Origin: Bacillota bacterium
GTDB lineage: Bacteria; Bacillota; Clostridia; Acetivibrionales; JAFADI01
Direction of reading: 5' to 3'
Assembly (NCBI GenBank): GCA_023424965.1
Contig: JAFADI010000046.1
Span: 1 to 63,575 of the forward strand
DNA: 63,575 nucleotides
Below the pieces are notes generated by a model. That model did not search any database and was not told where the DNA came from. It worked only from the letters and a program-made list of their open reading frames with translations. A program made the position numbers and the translations under genes. Each line of letters begins with the position of its first letter. Position 1 is the first letter of the stretch. Below are positions 8,455 through 16,636 of this stretch, piece by piece.

Positions 8455-8742
8455 TTAATTATCCTTCTTAATGATCATGTATTTAATGATACCATCGGTA
8501 ATTTTATACACTCTCTCCAACTCACGGGGGAATGTGGAATCTGCTGAGAAATTGGCAAGCACATAATAACCTTCATTCAGGTCATTTACCGGATAAGCAA
8601 GCCTTCTCTTACCCCACTCATCAAGGTTTTCCAATTGAGCTGAAGTTTCAAGCATATTCTTGAATTTTTCTACAAGCGCTTTGGTGTTTTCTTCCGCAAG
8701 TGCAGAATTAATAATAAAAATAGTCTCATACTTATTTACCAT
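8455..8742 (-). CDS. rpsF: 30S ribosomal protein S6
   Basis: The 95-residue ribosomal protein opens with NKYETIFIINSALAEE and contains WGKRRLAYPVNDLNEGYYVL, both typical of S6. It pairs with S18 on the 30S platform. An AAGGAGGTG ribosome site sits seven bases before the ATG. It leads the rpsF-ssb-rpsR operon and has a structured leader that may be bound by the S6:S18 complex for feedback control. Confidence 0.98.
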   Translation of the reverse strand: MVNKYETIFIINSALAEENTKALVEKFKNMLETSAQLENLDEWGKRRLAYPVNDLNEGYYVLANFSADSTFPRELERVYKITDGIIKYMIIKKDN

Positions 8743-8754
8743 TCGACGTCACCT

Positions 8755-8805
8755 CCTTCTGGACTAAACGGCCCTGCAGCAAGAGTGCAGAGCAAGGATA
8801 CCAAA
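8755..8805 (-). promoter_or_regulatory. Possible S6:S18-binding leader of the rpsF operon
   Basis: On the minus strand the leader forms CTGCA/TGCAG hairpin arms followed by GGGCCG, ending a few bases before the ribosome site. Many bacterial rpsF leaders fold into a hairpin with a CCG element that mimics the S6:S18 site on 16S rRNA. Position and composition fit, but I have not folded it; this is a candidate only. Confidence 0.35.
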
Positions 8806-8810
8806 TAAGG

Positions 8811-8839
8811 ATTCTATCACATTGTGTCTATTTATTCAA
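8811..8839 (-). promoter_or_regulatory. SigA-type promoter of rpsF-ssb-rpsR
   Basis: On the minus strand, TTGAAT (8834-8839) and TAGAAT (8811-8816) are separated by 17 bp, with a TG preceding the -10. It lies about 70 bp before the rpsF start. Confidence 0.7.
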
Positions 8840-8954
8840 GGCTTTATTGAAAATTTACATCGCCGGGAAGAATAAAACAGATATTTCCTTGCCGCCTGCT
8901 CCGGGAATTTCGTTGATAAACAATATTATTCCCTTCTCTTCCTGCCTCTTTTTA

Positions 8955-8963
8955 TGGTATACT
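8955..8963 (+). promoter_or_regulatory. Extended -10 promoter of the GGDEF gene
   Basis: TGGTATACT gives a TG-extended -10 with no clear -35. The transcript would start near 8970, leaving a short leader with the AGAAAGGA ribosome site at 8971-8978. Confidence 0.5.
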
Positions 8964-8988
8964 TACTTATAGAAAGGATTTGGTTTCC

Positions 8989-10218
8989 TTGTCTTCCAAA
9001 AAAACGCAGATGAGACACAATGTTAGCTTGCCGAGGTTAATGGCATTGTCCTTGCTGATAAGTGCTTCAGCGGTTGCATGCCTTTTTTTTATCTATACCC
9101 GGCTCTTTTCGCAGGATTCATCCAATATCAGCAATATACTTATTGTTTCAGCCCTTATCATATTCCTGCTGCTTTCAACCGTTTTGGTGCTTGGGGCGCT
9201 TCTGTCCAGCAGGATAAAAGTAGAGCACTCCCAGGCAAAGGAGCTCAACAGCTTCAAGGATTTTACCGATACGCTGCACCGTTCCGCCTCCGAGGCGGAG
9301 GTCTATGAAGTATTATTCAAATTTGTGAGCAGGATACCCTTGATCCACCATGCTTCCCTGTACTACCCCGCCGAGAAATTCTCTGAAAATGATGTGTGGC
9401 ACAAGCTGGGCAATGAAAATATTCCTGTGTGCAATATGAACTCCAGGACCTGTCCCGTGGTCAAAAACAGGAAAGAGTGCCTCGTCAGGGATATCCAGCA
9501 TGACATCAAATGTGCCTATCAGTATCCGGAGCACAAGCGCGGCTCTTACCTCTGTCTTCCGATCATTGATTCCGGATACCTGGAAGGGGTCGTGCAGGCT
9601 TACAGCCGTAGCAGTGATGCTTTTGATGAAACAACCGTGACAAAACTGATCTCCTATATAGAAATGGCCAAATCGGTATTAAACAGCAGAAAAGCCCTTA
9701 ACATCCTCAATAAAAAGGCCCATACCGACAAATTGACAAAGCTGTACAACAGGAGCTTTCTGGAACCGTACCTGGAAAACCAGATGGAAGTCGCAGCCCT
9801 GTCGGAGCAGCACCTCAGCGTCATTATGGTGGATATCGACCATTTTAAAAAGATAAACGACACTTACGGGCATGCAGCGGGAGATCACGTTTTAACTTTC
9901 TTTTCGGAGCTGCTGCTCCGCTGCACAAGAAAAACGGACCTGGTCTCCAGATACGGAGGAGAAGAGTTTCTGATCGTCCTTCCCTCAACCACCGTCGAAA
10001 CCGCCGTCTCCATCGCCGAAAGGATCCGGAATACCGTCTCCGAGACCTACATACCGCCCATGGATGGTACGGTGATACCCTCGATCACCTGCAGCCTCGG
10101 AATATCTACTTATCCCGTTCACTGCGACACCAAGCACAGTCTTGTCAAAACCTCCGACGCAGCCCTGTATAAGGCAAAGCAGTCCGGAAGAAATTGTGTC
10201 AGGGTTCACGGGCAATAG
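8989..10218 (+). CDS. Membrane-anchored GAF-GGDEF diguanylate cyclase
   Basis: The protein (409 aa from TTG 8989) probably makes cyclic di-GMP. Two transmembrane helices lie near residues 15-36 and 48-72, followed by a GAF-like region with several Cys (CNMNSRTCPVVKNRKECLVRDIQHDIKCAYQ) that could sense redox or metals. The C-terminal GGDEF domain keeps the active-site RYGGEEF and the RxxD inhibitory site (RKTD) five residues upstream, so it should be catalytically competent and product-inhibited. TTG 8989 lies ten bases after AGAAAGGA; TTG 8980 is too close, and ATG 9010 is an alternative. It is the only cyclase in the window; an HD-GYP protein near 24200 could be the opposing phosphodiesterase. 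Confidence 0.9.
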   Translation: MSSKKTQMRHNVSLPRLMALSLLISASAVACLFFIYTRLFSQDSSNISNILIVSALIIFLLLSTVLVLGALLSSRIKVEHSQAKELNSFKDFTDTLHRSASEAEVYEVLFKFVSRIPLIHHASLYYPAEKFSENDVWHKLGNENIPVCNMNSRTCPVVKNRKECLVRDIQHDIKCAYQYPEHKRGSYLCLPIIDSGYLEGVVQAYSRSSDAFDETTVTKLISYIEMAKSVLNSRKALNILNKKAHTDKLTKLYNRSFLEPYLENQMEVAALSEQHLSVIMVDIDHFKKINDTYGHAAGDHVLTFFSELLLRCTRKTDLVSRYGGEEFLIVLPSTTVETAVSIAERIRNTVSETYIPPMDGTVIPSITCSLGISTYPVHCDTKHSLVKTSDAALYKAKQSGRNCVRVHGQ

Positions 10219-10315
10219 ACGTTCCGCCCTTTCTGCCGTCCGGCGGCCTTGCCTATCTTTATGTTGTATATTTCCGGATAATCATATAAAATTCACATAT
10301 GGAGTGATGCAGAAT

Positions 10316-12577
10316 ATGAACATAAACACAACAGCAAATATAAGCGATGTACATAAGATAATTAACGGAGAGCACAACGACCCTTTTTGCTGCCTCGGAC
10401 TGCACCAGGTTCCCGGAGAAAAGAAAAACTCCAAAACCTTCGCCGTGAGGGCTTTCATCCCCAACGCAAAAAGCATCGGCGTTTTGGCCCTTGATGACGA
10501 TAGCCTCTTTGAAATGGAAAAAATTCATGAGAGCGGCTTTTTTGAAGTGGTTATCGGAGGAAGGAAGGATTTTTTTCCTTACCTGCTCCAGGTAACCGAT
10601 GATGCCGGCAATGGTTTTTCCACCTATGATCCCTACAGTTTCTGGCCTGTTCTTACGGACTTCGACCTGCACCTTTTCAATGAAGGCACCCATCACAAGA
10701 TATTTGAAAAACTGGGTGCCCATTTGCGCAGCATAAACAGCGTAGACGGCGCCCTCTTTGCCGTTTGGGCCCCCTGCGCCAGGCGGGTAAGCGTGGTGGG
10801 AAGCTTCAACCAGTGGGATGGAAGAAGACATCAGATGAGGCAGCTGGGTTCTTCCGGCGTATGGGAATTGTTCATCCCCGGTATCTGCCATGGAGACATC
10901 TACAAATACGAAATCAAGACCTGCAAGGATGAAATATACATAAAATCGGATCCCTATGCATTTTATTCCGAGGTCCGTCCCAACACCGCCTCCATTGTCT
11001 ATGACATGAACACCTATGCCTGGAAGGATTCGGCCTGGATGGAGGCAAGGGGCGGCTCCGACACTTTTGAAAAGCCCGTGTCCATCTATGAGGTCCACCT
11101 GGGCTCGTGGTCAAGAAACCCCGGCGGAAGCGGCCCCGGAGGGGAAGAAGACGGAGGCGGAAGCTTCCTTACCTACAGGGAAATGGCGGACAAACTGATA
11201 AGCTATGTGAAGGATATGGGCTATACCCATATTGAGCTGCTCCCTATCGCAGAGCATCCCTTTGACGGCTCCTGGGGCTATCAGATTACGGGGTATTACT
11301 CGGCTACAAGCCGTTACGGCACGCCGGAAGACCTTATGTACTTTATCGACACCTGCCATCAAAACGGCATCGGTGTTATCACCGACTGGGTTCCCGCACA
11401 TTTTCCCAAAGACGGCCATGGACTGGCAAGATTTGACGGTACGGCCATTTACGAGCATGCAGATCCCAGGCAGGGAGAACAGTTGGACTGGGGAACCCAT
11501 ATTTTCAATTACGGAAGACACGAGGTAAAAAACTTTCTCATCTCCAATGCCGTGTTCTGGTTTGAAAAGTATCATATCGACGGCCTCAGGGTAGATGCCG
11601 TGACGTCGATGCTCCACCTGGACTATGCAAAAAAGCCGGGACAGTGGATACCCAACAAATATGGCGGAAGGGAAAACCTGGAGGCCATCGACTTCATCCG
11701 GCAGCTCAACACCACCGTATACAACTACTTTCCCGGCGTTATGATGATCGCCGAGGAATCCACTTCCTGGCCCTTGATCTCCAGGCCTCCGTATATAGGG
11801 GGGCTGGGCTTCTCCTACAAATGGAACATGGGCTGGATGAATGATTTTCTGAAGTATGTGGAGATGGACTCCATTTTCCGCAAATACCACCAGAATCTCA
11901 TCACCTTCTCGCTGATGTACGCCATGTCGGAAAACTTTATCCTGGTGTTGTCCCACGATGAAGTGGTTCACGGAAAATGCTCCATGCTGAATAAAATGCC
12001 CGGGGACTACTGGCAAAAGTTTGCCGGTTTGAGGGTCAGCTATGGCTACTACTATGGCCATCCCGGGAAAAAGCTCATGTTTATGGGCTGCGAGTTCGGC
12101 CAGTTTATCGAATGGGATTACAAAAAGAGCCTTGATTGGTTCCTCCTTGACTATGAGATGCACAAGAAAATGCAGGATTACGTCCGCGATCTCAACAAGC
12201 TTTATACCGGTGAAAAGGCCCTTTACGAAGTGGATTTCAGTTATGACGGCTTTGAGTGGATCGACTGCAATGACGCACAGCACAGCATCGTTTCCTTCCT
12301 GCGCAAAGGCAAGGACTGGCATGACACGCTTCTGTTCCTGTGCAATTTTACCCCTGCCGTCCATGAGGATTACCGCATCGGTGTTCCCTTTGATACGGCC
12401 TATGAAGAGATATTGAACAGCGATTCCCAGGCCTATGGCGGGAGCAACGTGGTAAACTCCGGGGAAATACGGGCAGAGCAGCAGGTCTTCCACAACAAGC
12501 CCTTCTCCGTCAGGCTCCGTATTCCCCCCCTTGGGTTCCTGGTCTTAAGACCCAGGTTTGAAGAAAAGCAGGGGTGA
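10316..12577 (+). CDS. glgB: 1,4-alpha-glucan branching enzyme
   Basis: This GH13 enzyme (753 aa) introduces alpha-1,6 branches into glycogen. An N-terminal GEHNDPFCCLGLH segment precedes a CBM48 module (VWAPCARRVSVVGSFNQWDGR), the GH13 barrel (VHLGSW, ELLPIAEHPFDGSWGYQ, GLRVDAV with the nucleophile Asp, IAEEST with the acid Glu, LSHDEVVHG) and a C-terminal beta domain. An odd Gly-rich insert, NPGGSGPGGEEDGGGS, interrupts the usual SWR...LTYRE stretch. ATG 10316 is eleven bases after GGAG, and ATG 10307 is equally in frame. It stands alone, with no other glg genes in view. The stop codon lies inside the terminator stem. Confidence 0.96.
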   Translation: MNINTTANISDVHKIINGEHNDPFCCLGLHQVPGEKKNSKTFAVRAFIPNAKSIGVLALDDDSLFEMEKIHESGFFEVVIGGRKDFFPYLLQVTDDAGNGFSTYDPYSFWPVLTDFDLHLFNEGTHHKIFEKLGAHLRSINSVDGALFAVWAPCARRVSVVGSFNQWDGRRHQMRQLGSSGVWELFIPGICHGDIYKYEIKTCKDEIYIKSDPYAFYSEVRPNTASIVYDMNTYAWKDSAWMEARGGSDTFEKPVSIYEVHLGSWSRNPGGSGPGGEEDGGGSFLTYREMADKLISYVKDMGYTHIELLPIAEHPFDGSWGYQITGYYSATSRYGTPEDLMYFIDTCHQNGIGVITDWVPAHFPKDGHGLARFDGTAIYEHADPRQGEQLDWGTHIFNYGRHEVKNFLISNAVFWFEKYHIDGLRVDAVTSMLHLDYAKKPGQWIPNKYGGRENLEAIDFIRQLNTTVYNYFPGVMMIAEESTSWPLISRPPYIGGLGFSYKWNMGWMNDFLKYVEMDSIFRKYHQNLITFSLMYAMSENFILVLSHDEVVHGKCSMLNKMPGDYWQKFAGLRVSYGYYYGHPGKKLMFMGCEFGQFIEWDYKKSLDWFLLDYEMHKKMQDYVRDLNKLYTGEKALYEVDFSYDGFEWIDCNDAQHSIVSFLRKGKDWHDTLLFLCNFTPAVHEDYRIGVPFDTAYEEILNSDSQAYGGSNVVNSGEIRAEQQVFHNKPFSVRLRIPPLGFLVLRPRFEEKQG

Positions 12578-12600
12578 GGCATGTGCCTCACCCCTCTTTA
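12570..12600 (+). terminator. Terminator of glgB overlapping its stop codon
   Basis: AGGGGTGAGGC (12570-12580) pairs with GCCTCACCCCT (12585-12595), then TCTTTATT. The TGA stop at 12575-12577 is inside the left arm. Confidence 0.9.
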
Positions 12601-12608
12601 TTGTGCAA

Positions 12609-12736
12609 CAACAAGGTTCCCGGGACCTGCTCGCAATCTTTGATTGCGTTAGCGGGTGGGGTTCTTATTGCATGGCAACAAGGTTCCCGGGACCCGCTCA
12701 CAATCTTTGATTGTGTTAGCGGGTGGGGTTCTTATT
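12609..12736. repeat. Two tandem 67-bp repeats, each an imperfect hairpin
   Basis: Copies start at 12609 and 12676 and are nearly identical. Each holds AACAAGGTTCCCGGGACC, then a stem built from CGCAATC-TTT-GATTGCG in copy one and CACAATC-TTT-GATTGTG in copy two, closed by CCYGCT/AGCGGG with a two-base bulge. The G-C to A-T change is paired on both arms, so the structure rather than the sequence is kept. No coding frame fits. It lies between the glgB terminator and the end of the FMN-binding gene. Confidence 0.85.
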
Positions 12737-13133
12737 CCGGTGTGCCGTTCAAGGCATTTTCTACCGCTTTCAATATTACTTTGCTGCTGGAAGTGGCTCC
12801 GGAGACAATATCCACTTCCAGGGACTGGGCTTCTACGACTTTAGCCGGTATAGTTTCCGCCGGTGCTCCCCTGCCGTTTTTATGCTTTACCAGCTCAATT
12901 CCCTGTATTTTATGCTCTTTTACAGTCACCTTGACTTCAGCCGCCACCCACAGCACCTCGTAACTGCCTGTGTACACTCCGTCTGCCACTTTCGAAAGAT
13001 CAACCTCTGCTATGGTTATATCTTTTACCTGTTTTTGATAGGTTTTTAAGTCAACATATGACTTGATGCCAAAGCCGCCGCCTATAACCGCTGCCACGAT
13101 GACAGCCAAAATTATTACCTGTCTCTTTTTCAT
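12732..13133 (-). CDS. Membrane-anchored FMN-binding domain protein
   Basis: The 133-residue protein begins with a short basic segment and one hydrophobic helix (residues 6-26), followed by an extracytoplasmic FMN-binding domain of the RnfG/NqrC type. SGATSSS at 111-117 matches the S/T-G-A-T-S/T motif in which the Thr can carry covalent FMN. Its small size and lack of partner genes suggest a free-standing surface electron carrier rather than an Rnf subunit. The last codons run into the second copy of the tandem repeat. No operon partner is nearby. Confidence 0.9.
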   Translation of the reverse strand: MKKRQVIILAVIVAAVIGGGFGIKSYVDLKTYQKQVKDITIAEVDLSKVADGVYTGSYEVLWVAAEVKVTVKEHKIQGIELVKHKNGRGAPAETIPAKVVEAQSLEVDIVSGATSSSKVILKAVENALNGTPE

Positions 13134-13260
13134 TCGTCCTACCTCTCAGCTCCTATTTATATTGTATAAATACGTAAAACTTTTCAAATGGCCTGATTTT
13201 ACCGGCAATAAACTTTAAAATTGAAAATAAGAGAAGTAATAACGGCTTTCATAAACAATA

Positions 13261-13290
13261 GGCGGACCGGCCTATACGGGCCAGTCCGCC
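13261..13290 (-). terminator. Terminator after the multi-CBM gene
   Basis: GGCGGAC (13261-13267) and GGCC pair with GGCC and GTCCGCC (13284-13290) across a short loop, about 80 bp past the stop of the 13368-15356 gene. The stem is long and GC-rich, but the T tract is poor on either strand. Confidence 0.65.
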
Positions 13291-13367
13291 TGTCTTTATA
13301 CATTTATATGGTTTCCTAAAGAAAGTCGTTAATTTAGCGACTTTTATGCATAAATTATATAGCCTGC

Positions 13368-15356
13368 TTACCGCAGCGTGGCTGCCTGGAGCGTAATATT
13401 GCCGTAGGTATCGTCATAGGTATCCTCCAGAGTGTACTTGATGGTAAGGGTCTCTCCGCCGGAAGCCGCCTTGAAATTCAACGTATACACCATGCAGGTG
13501 GTTCCTGAGGACGAATCCAGGTAGCTGCTATAGTCACTTGCACTGCCGTCGCTCAAAGAAGCCGTGAGCTTGCCCTTTGCCTTCCATGCACCCACATAGA
13601 GCTTCAGGGTCCTCTGGTTAGTGTCCGCGGGTATGGTAATCTGGAAGCCGTTGCCCTCACCGGTCATATAAAGTCCCGAGGGTGTTCCCCCGGAGCTTTC
13701 AACAGGAGTGCCGCCACTCCACGAAAAGGATACGGGATTGTTGGAGAACCATTTTGCATCGGTACTTCCTATCCTTGTATAGTTACTGATCTGCTGTGTG
13801 ACATTACCTTTGCGCACAAACCGGTCGTCGCTTTCAAGCCCCCAATGGGCCCAATCCCTTGTTCCTTCGGAACTGAGGCTCACCGAGTAGGCAGGCGCCG
13901 TGGAGCTTCCCGTCAGATTACCTGTCGTAGAAGACACCTTTTCCAGCTTTATGTTGTCAATATTCACATACCCGCTGTCATTGGCGGTGTATTTATAGGC
14001 GATGGTATTTCTGCCTGAATTCAGTTCAAGCCTCTCGGTCCTGCTGCCCCAGGTGTCCCAGTTCGCCAGGTCGGACAGCGAGGTCTGCTTTACCTTTGTG
14101 CCGTTGACGTAGATTGAGAGGGTCCTGGTATTTCCATTGTCGTTGGCATACCGGAGGGTCACATCATATACCCCGGAGGACTGGACATCCACGTTGAAGG
14201 TGGTGGCGGCACCTTCATTCCAATAGCCGTCCACGAAGCCCGAACCGCTATATCCGCTATGGTCGTTGTTCACTTTTGCTCCTCCGGATAAAATTGCATT
14301 TTCCCCTTCATATCTTTTGCCCGGATCATCGGAGCTGCCGTTGGAGGCATTTGTACCATAGACTTCCATTTCCCAGAGGGAATAGCCGTAGGAAGTTGCT
14401 CTCTCGGTGGCATACAATTGAACATACCTTGCATTGATGGAATTGAAGGTGATTTCATCCGTTCCGCCATTTCCGCTGGTGGTTGAGTAAACCTCCGTCC
14501 AGTCGTCCGCGTTCGTGGACACCCTTATTTTATATGATTTGGCATAGGCGGATTCCCAGTTGAGCTTCACCTTATTTACCGCCTTGGTGGAGCCCAGGTC
14601 TACATACAGCCATTCCCTGTCGTCAAACTCGCTGGACCATCTGGTTGAAGTATTCCCGTCAACCGCCTTATCCGCGCTGTAAGCGGAGCTGTAATCGGAG
14701 GAGGACCTGACGGTTTTATTGTAAGCCAGGTTGGAGGTATTTGGATTTGGATTGGTATTGCCGCCTCCGTTGCCGCTGTCGTCATCTTCGTCATCTCCAT
14801 CGCTTATAATGATGGAGCCCGTTTCTTCATCCCATTCAACCTTTTGATTGAATATCTCCGCAATAAACCTTACCGGAACTACAGTTCTTCCTTTCACTGA
14901 ATAGGCCGGCACTTCAATCTTATACTCCTTGCCGTTTACTTTAACAATGTTGCTTCCAAGCACCAGTTGAATTTTTGTCCCGTTTTTTGTTATGGTGACG
15001 GTATTTGTCCTTGCATCCCAGGCCACATTGGCTTTCAATGCATTGGCTATGGCCCTCAGCGGAAGGAGAGTGCGTCCATCCTTCAGTACCGGAGCCACAT
15101 CCGTTTCAAGTTCTTCACCGTTGATGAAAACAATGTTTATATAGGTGTTTGAACCCCTTCTATTATCAACGATTTGCTTGATAAACTGATTTCTCTGATT
15201 CTTGTTGCTGTTCTTGTTTTTGTTGTTATACCACTGCTTGAGCTGTCCCTTCCAGTACTTCAAATCGTCTTCCTTATTGTTTTTTGCGAAGGCGATGCTT
15301 GTGCTGCAGGACAATACCAGCATTAACGAAATTAATATGCATAGCAGCTTTTTCAT
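13368..15356 (-). CDS. Secreted protein with copper-amine-oxidase stalk, F5/8 type C and CBM6/35-like modules
   Basis: The 662-residue protein has a signal peptide (residues 1-24) and a two-repeat copper-amine-oxidase N-terminal-like domain (about 70-190, with GRTLLPLRAIANAL and GRTVVPVRFIAEIF). An acidic, Gly/Asn-rich linker leads to an F5/8 type C/CBM32 discoidin module (about 208-337, NKTVRSSS...DGNTSTRWSS), a CBM6/35-like module starting YEGENA (about 345-485), and a C-terminal beta-rich domain (about 495-662, GTRDWAHWGLESDD) that I cannot name. No catalytic domain or sortase motif is visible, so it should bind or display polysaccharide. It directly follows rsgI and may be a SigI target. 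Confidence 0.88.
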   Translation of the reverse strand: MKKLLCILISLMLVLSCSTSIAFAKNNKEDDLKYWKGQLKQWYNNKNKNSNKNQRNQFIKQIVDNRRGSNTYINIVFINGEELETDVAPVLKDGRTLLPLRAIANALKANVAWDARTNTVTITKNGTKIQLVLGSNIVKVNGKEYKIEVPAYSVKGRTVVPVRFIAEIFNQKVEWDEETGSIIISDGDDEDDDSGNGGGNTNPNPNTSNLAYNKTVRSSSDYSSAYSADKAVDGNTSTRWSSEFDDREWLYVDLGSTKAVNKVKLNWESAYAKSYKIRVSTNADDWTEVYSTTSGNGGTDEITFNSINARYVQLYATERATSYGYSLWEMEVYGTNASNGSSDDPGKRYEGENAILSGGAKVNNDHSGYSGSGFVDGYWNEGAATTFNVDVQSSGVYDVTLRYANDNGNTRTLSIYVNGTKVKQTSLSDLANWDTWGSRTERLELNSGRNTIAYKYTANDSGYVNIDNIKLEKVSSTTGNLTGSSTAPAYSVSLSSEGTRDWAHWGLESDDRFVRKGNVTQQISNYTRIGSTDAKWFSNNPVSFSWSGGTPVESSGGTPSGLYMTGEGNGFQITIPADTNQRTLKLYVGAWKAKGKLTASLSDGSASDYSSYLDSSSGTTCMVYTLNFKAASGGETLTIKYTLEDTYDDTYGNITLQAATLR

Positions 15357-15362
15357 AATGTA

Positions 15363-15408
15363 AAAATCCCTCCTCGATTGTTTTTTATATATCTTCGGAA
15401 GGGATTTT
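15363..15408 (-). promoter_or_regulatory. Hairpin sequestering the ribosome site of the CBM gene
   Basis: Arms at 15363-15373 and 15397-15408 (AAATCCCTTCC and GGAGGGATTT on the minus strand) pair across a 23-base loop. The downstream arm contains the GGAGGG ribosome site of the CBM gene and is followed by T5, so it could act as an attenuator, a terminator or a translational switch between rsgI and the CBM gene. Confidence 0.5.
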
Positions 15409-15421
15409 CATTTTTTGGGGT
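15392..15421 (-). promoter_or_regulatory. Candidate SigI-type promoter upstream of the CBM gene
   Basis: On the minus strand, ACCCCA (15416-15421) and CGAAGA (15392-15397) are 18 bp apart. SigI promoters are described with a C-rich -35 (ACCCCC-like) and a CGAA-containing -10. The spacing rule is uncertain to me, so confidence is low. Confidence 0.3.
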
Positions 15422-15453
15422 AATTATTAAATTTTTCTATAAATCAAATACAT

Positions 15454-16569
15454 TTATCTCTGTTTTCTTGTCCTGTTCCTGTTATCCTTGTCGTCATCCC
15501 TGTCATTGTCGTCTTTTTGGCCCTTTCCCCAGCTCCTGTTTTTATCTGATGATTCTTTAGCGCGGGAATCTTTCGCTTTGCTCTCATATTCCTGCTTTTT
15601 ATTGTTCTGATTCCCGAAAGTGCTGCCGGGCCTGCTATAGCCGGAATTTTTATTGTCTTTTGCGTTTTTGCTCTTTTCTTCATTCTGCTGCTGAATTCTC
15701 TGTTTGGAATCCTGGTCCTTACTGTTCCTGGGGTTTTTACCGGTATATTTATTGTTAACGGCTTTACTGCCGTTATTTTCTTTATTATTTTCCCTGGCGT
15801 TTCTATTATAGCTCTTCCCCTGGGTACTTTCTTTTTGAGACTCCTGAATGGACTTCATGATATCTTTCACGGGGGCATCCTTATAATCCTCCATTTTGGC
15901 TTCCGGCCTGGCTTCCTTGAGCTTATTGAGAAGGTTCATTTTACCGGGGGAAACACCCTGCTTTATTGCGGCATCATGGCTTTCAACCTTCACATTGTCC
16001 ACCACGACTTCCGCCTTTACCTTCTTTTGCTCCAGTTCTGAAGCTACAGCCGTTTCCACGCTTTTTTTGATTTCATCAACCTTTTTGTCATCCTTGGCCG
16101 CCACCGTCAAAAGCACGGTATTCTGGGAATCATCCTTCAGATATCCTTCTTCCGCCGCCTTGTCAAGGATTGCTTCAAGTCCCGATTTCAGAGATCTGTT
16201 TTTGTAGTTGGCATCGGATATGATTTTGAAGCCGTCGGCATTAAGAGCCTCAACTTTTATGATCCTGTCGAAAATATTGGTGGTTATCTCCACACTGGGA
16301 TTAATATCAACGCTGACATAGCTGTAAGGGGTATTGTACGCATACACGCCCACTCCCATGCTCAATACCGTGATCACAGCCGCAGCAGCCGGGATGATCT
16401 TCCTTATCTTTGCCATATTGTAGACCTTCGCGGGAGGTACATCAATCTCACAACCTACTTTAAGGCTGCCGGCATTTTTTATTTTGGCAAAGCCGCCTCT
16501 CCCGTCAAGGACAATGGCATATTTATCTTTTATATCCACCACGACTGCTTTCATATGAACCGCTTTCAT
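15454..16569 (-). CDS. rsgI: Anti-sigma factor RsgI with disordered extracellular tail
   Basis: This 371-residue membrane protein binds and silences SigI. From ATG 16569 the cytosolic RsgI domain comes first (MKAVVVDIKDKYAIVLDGRG), then a transmembrane helix (about 55-78) and the conserved periplasmic segment YVSVDINPSVEI, whose Asn-Pro bond is where RsgI proteins are known to self-cleave. The last 150 residues are Asn/Lys/Ser-rich and disordered, like Bacillus RsgI and unlike clostridial RsgIs that end in a CBM. ATG 16569 has AGAGAGG five bases upstream; the frame is open to ATG 16656, overlapping sigI, but without a good ribosome site. Confidence 0.92.
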   Translation of the reverse strand: MKAVHMKAVVVDIKDKYAIVLDGRGGFAKIKNAGSLKVGCEIDVPPAKVYNMAKIRKIIPAAAAVITVLSMGVGVYAYNTPYSYVSVDINPSVEITTNIFDRIIKVEALNADGFKIISDANYKNRSLKSGLEAILDKAAEEGYLKDDSQNTVLLTVAAKDDKKVDEIKKSVETAVASELEQKKVKAEVVVDNVKVESHDAAIKQGVSPGKMNLLNKLKEARPEAKMEDYKDAPVKDIMKSIQESQKESTQGKSYNRNARENNKENNGSKAVNNKYTGKNPRNSKDQDSKQRIQQQNEEKSKNAKDNKNSGYSRPGSTFGNQNNKKQEYESKAKDSRAKESSDKNRSWGKGQKDDNDRDDDKDNRNRTRKQR

Positions 16570-16636
16570 ACCAACCTCTCTCACATTAACCTCCATGCAC
16601 CTGTGGTGCACGCTTTCCAGACTTGCGTCTTTCAAG

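Noticed and set aside
10142..10306. N-terminal extension of glgB overlapping the GGDEF gene
   Set aside because: The extension overlaps the end of the GGDEF coding region and lacks a ribosome site; GlgB homology begins at MNINTTANISDVHKII.
11111..12493. A 460-codon minus-strand frame opposite glgB
   Set aside because: It is antisense to the conserved GH13 core and has no domain signature.
12600..12740. CRISPR array
   Set aside because: There are only two direct copies, with no distinct spacer between them, and each copy is an imperfect hairpin longer than a CRISPR repeat.
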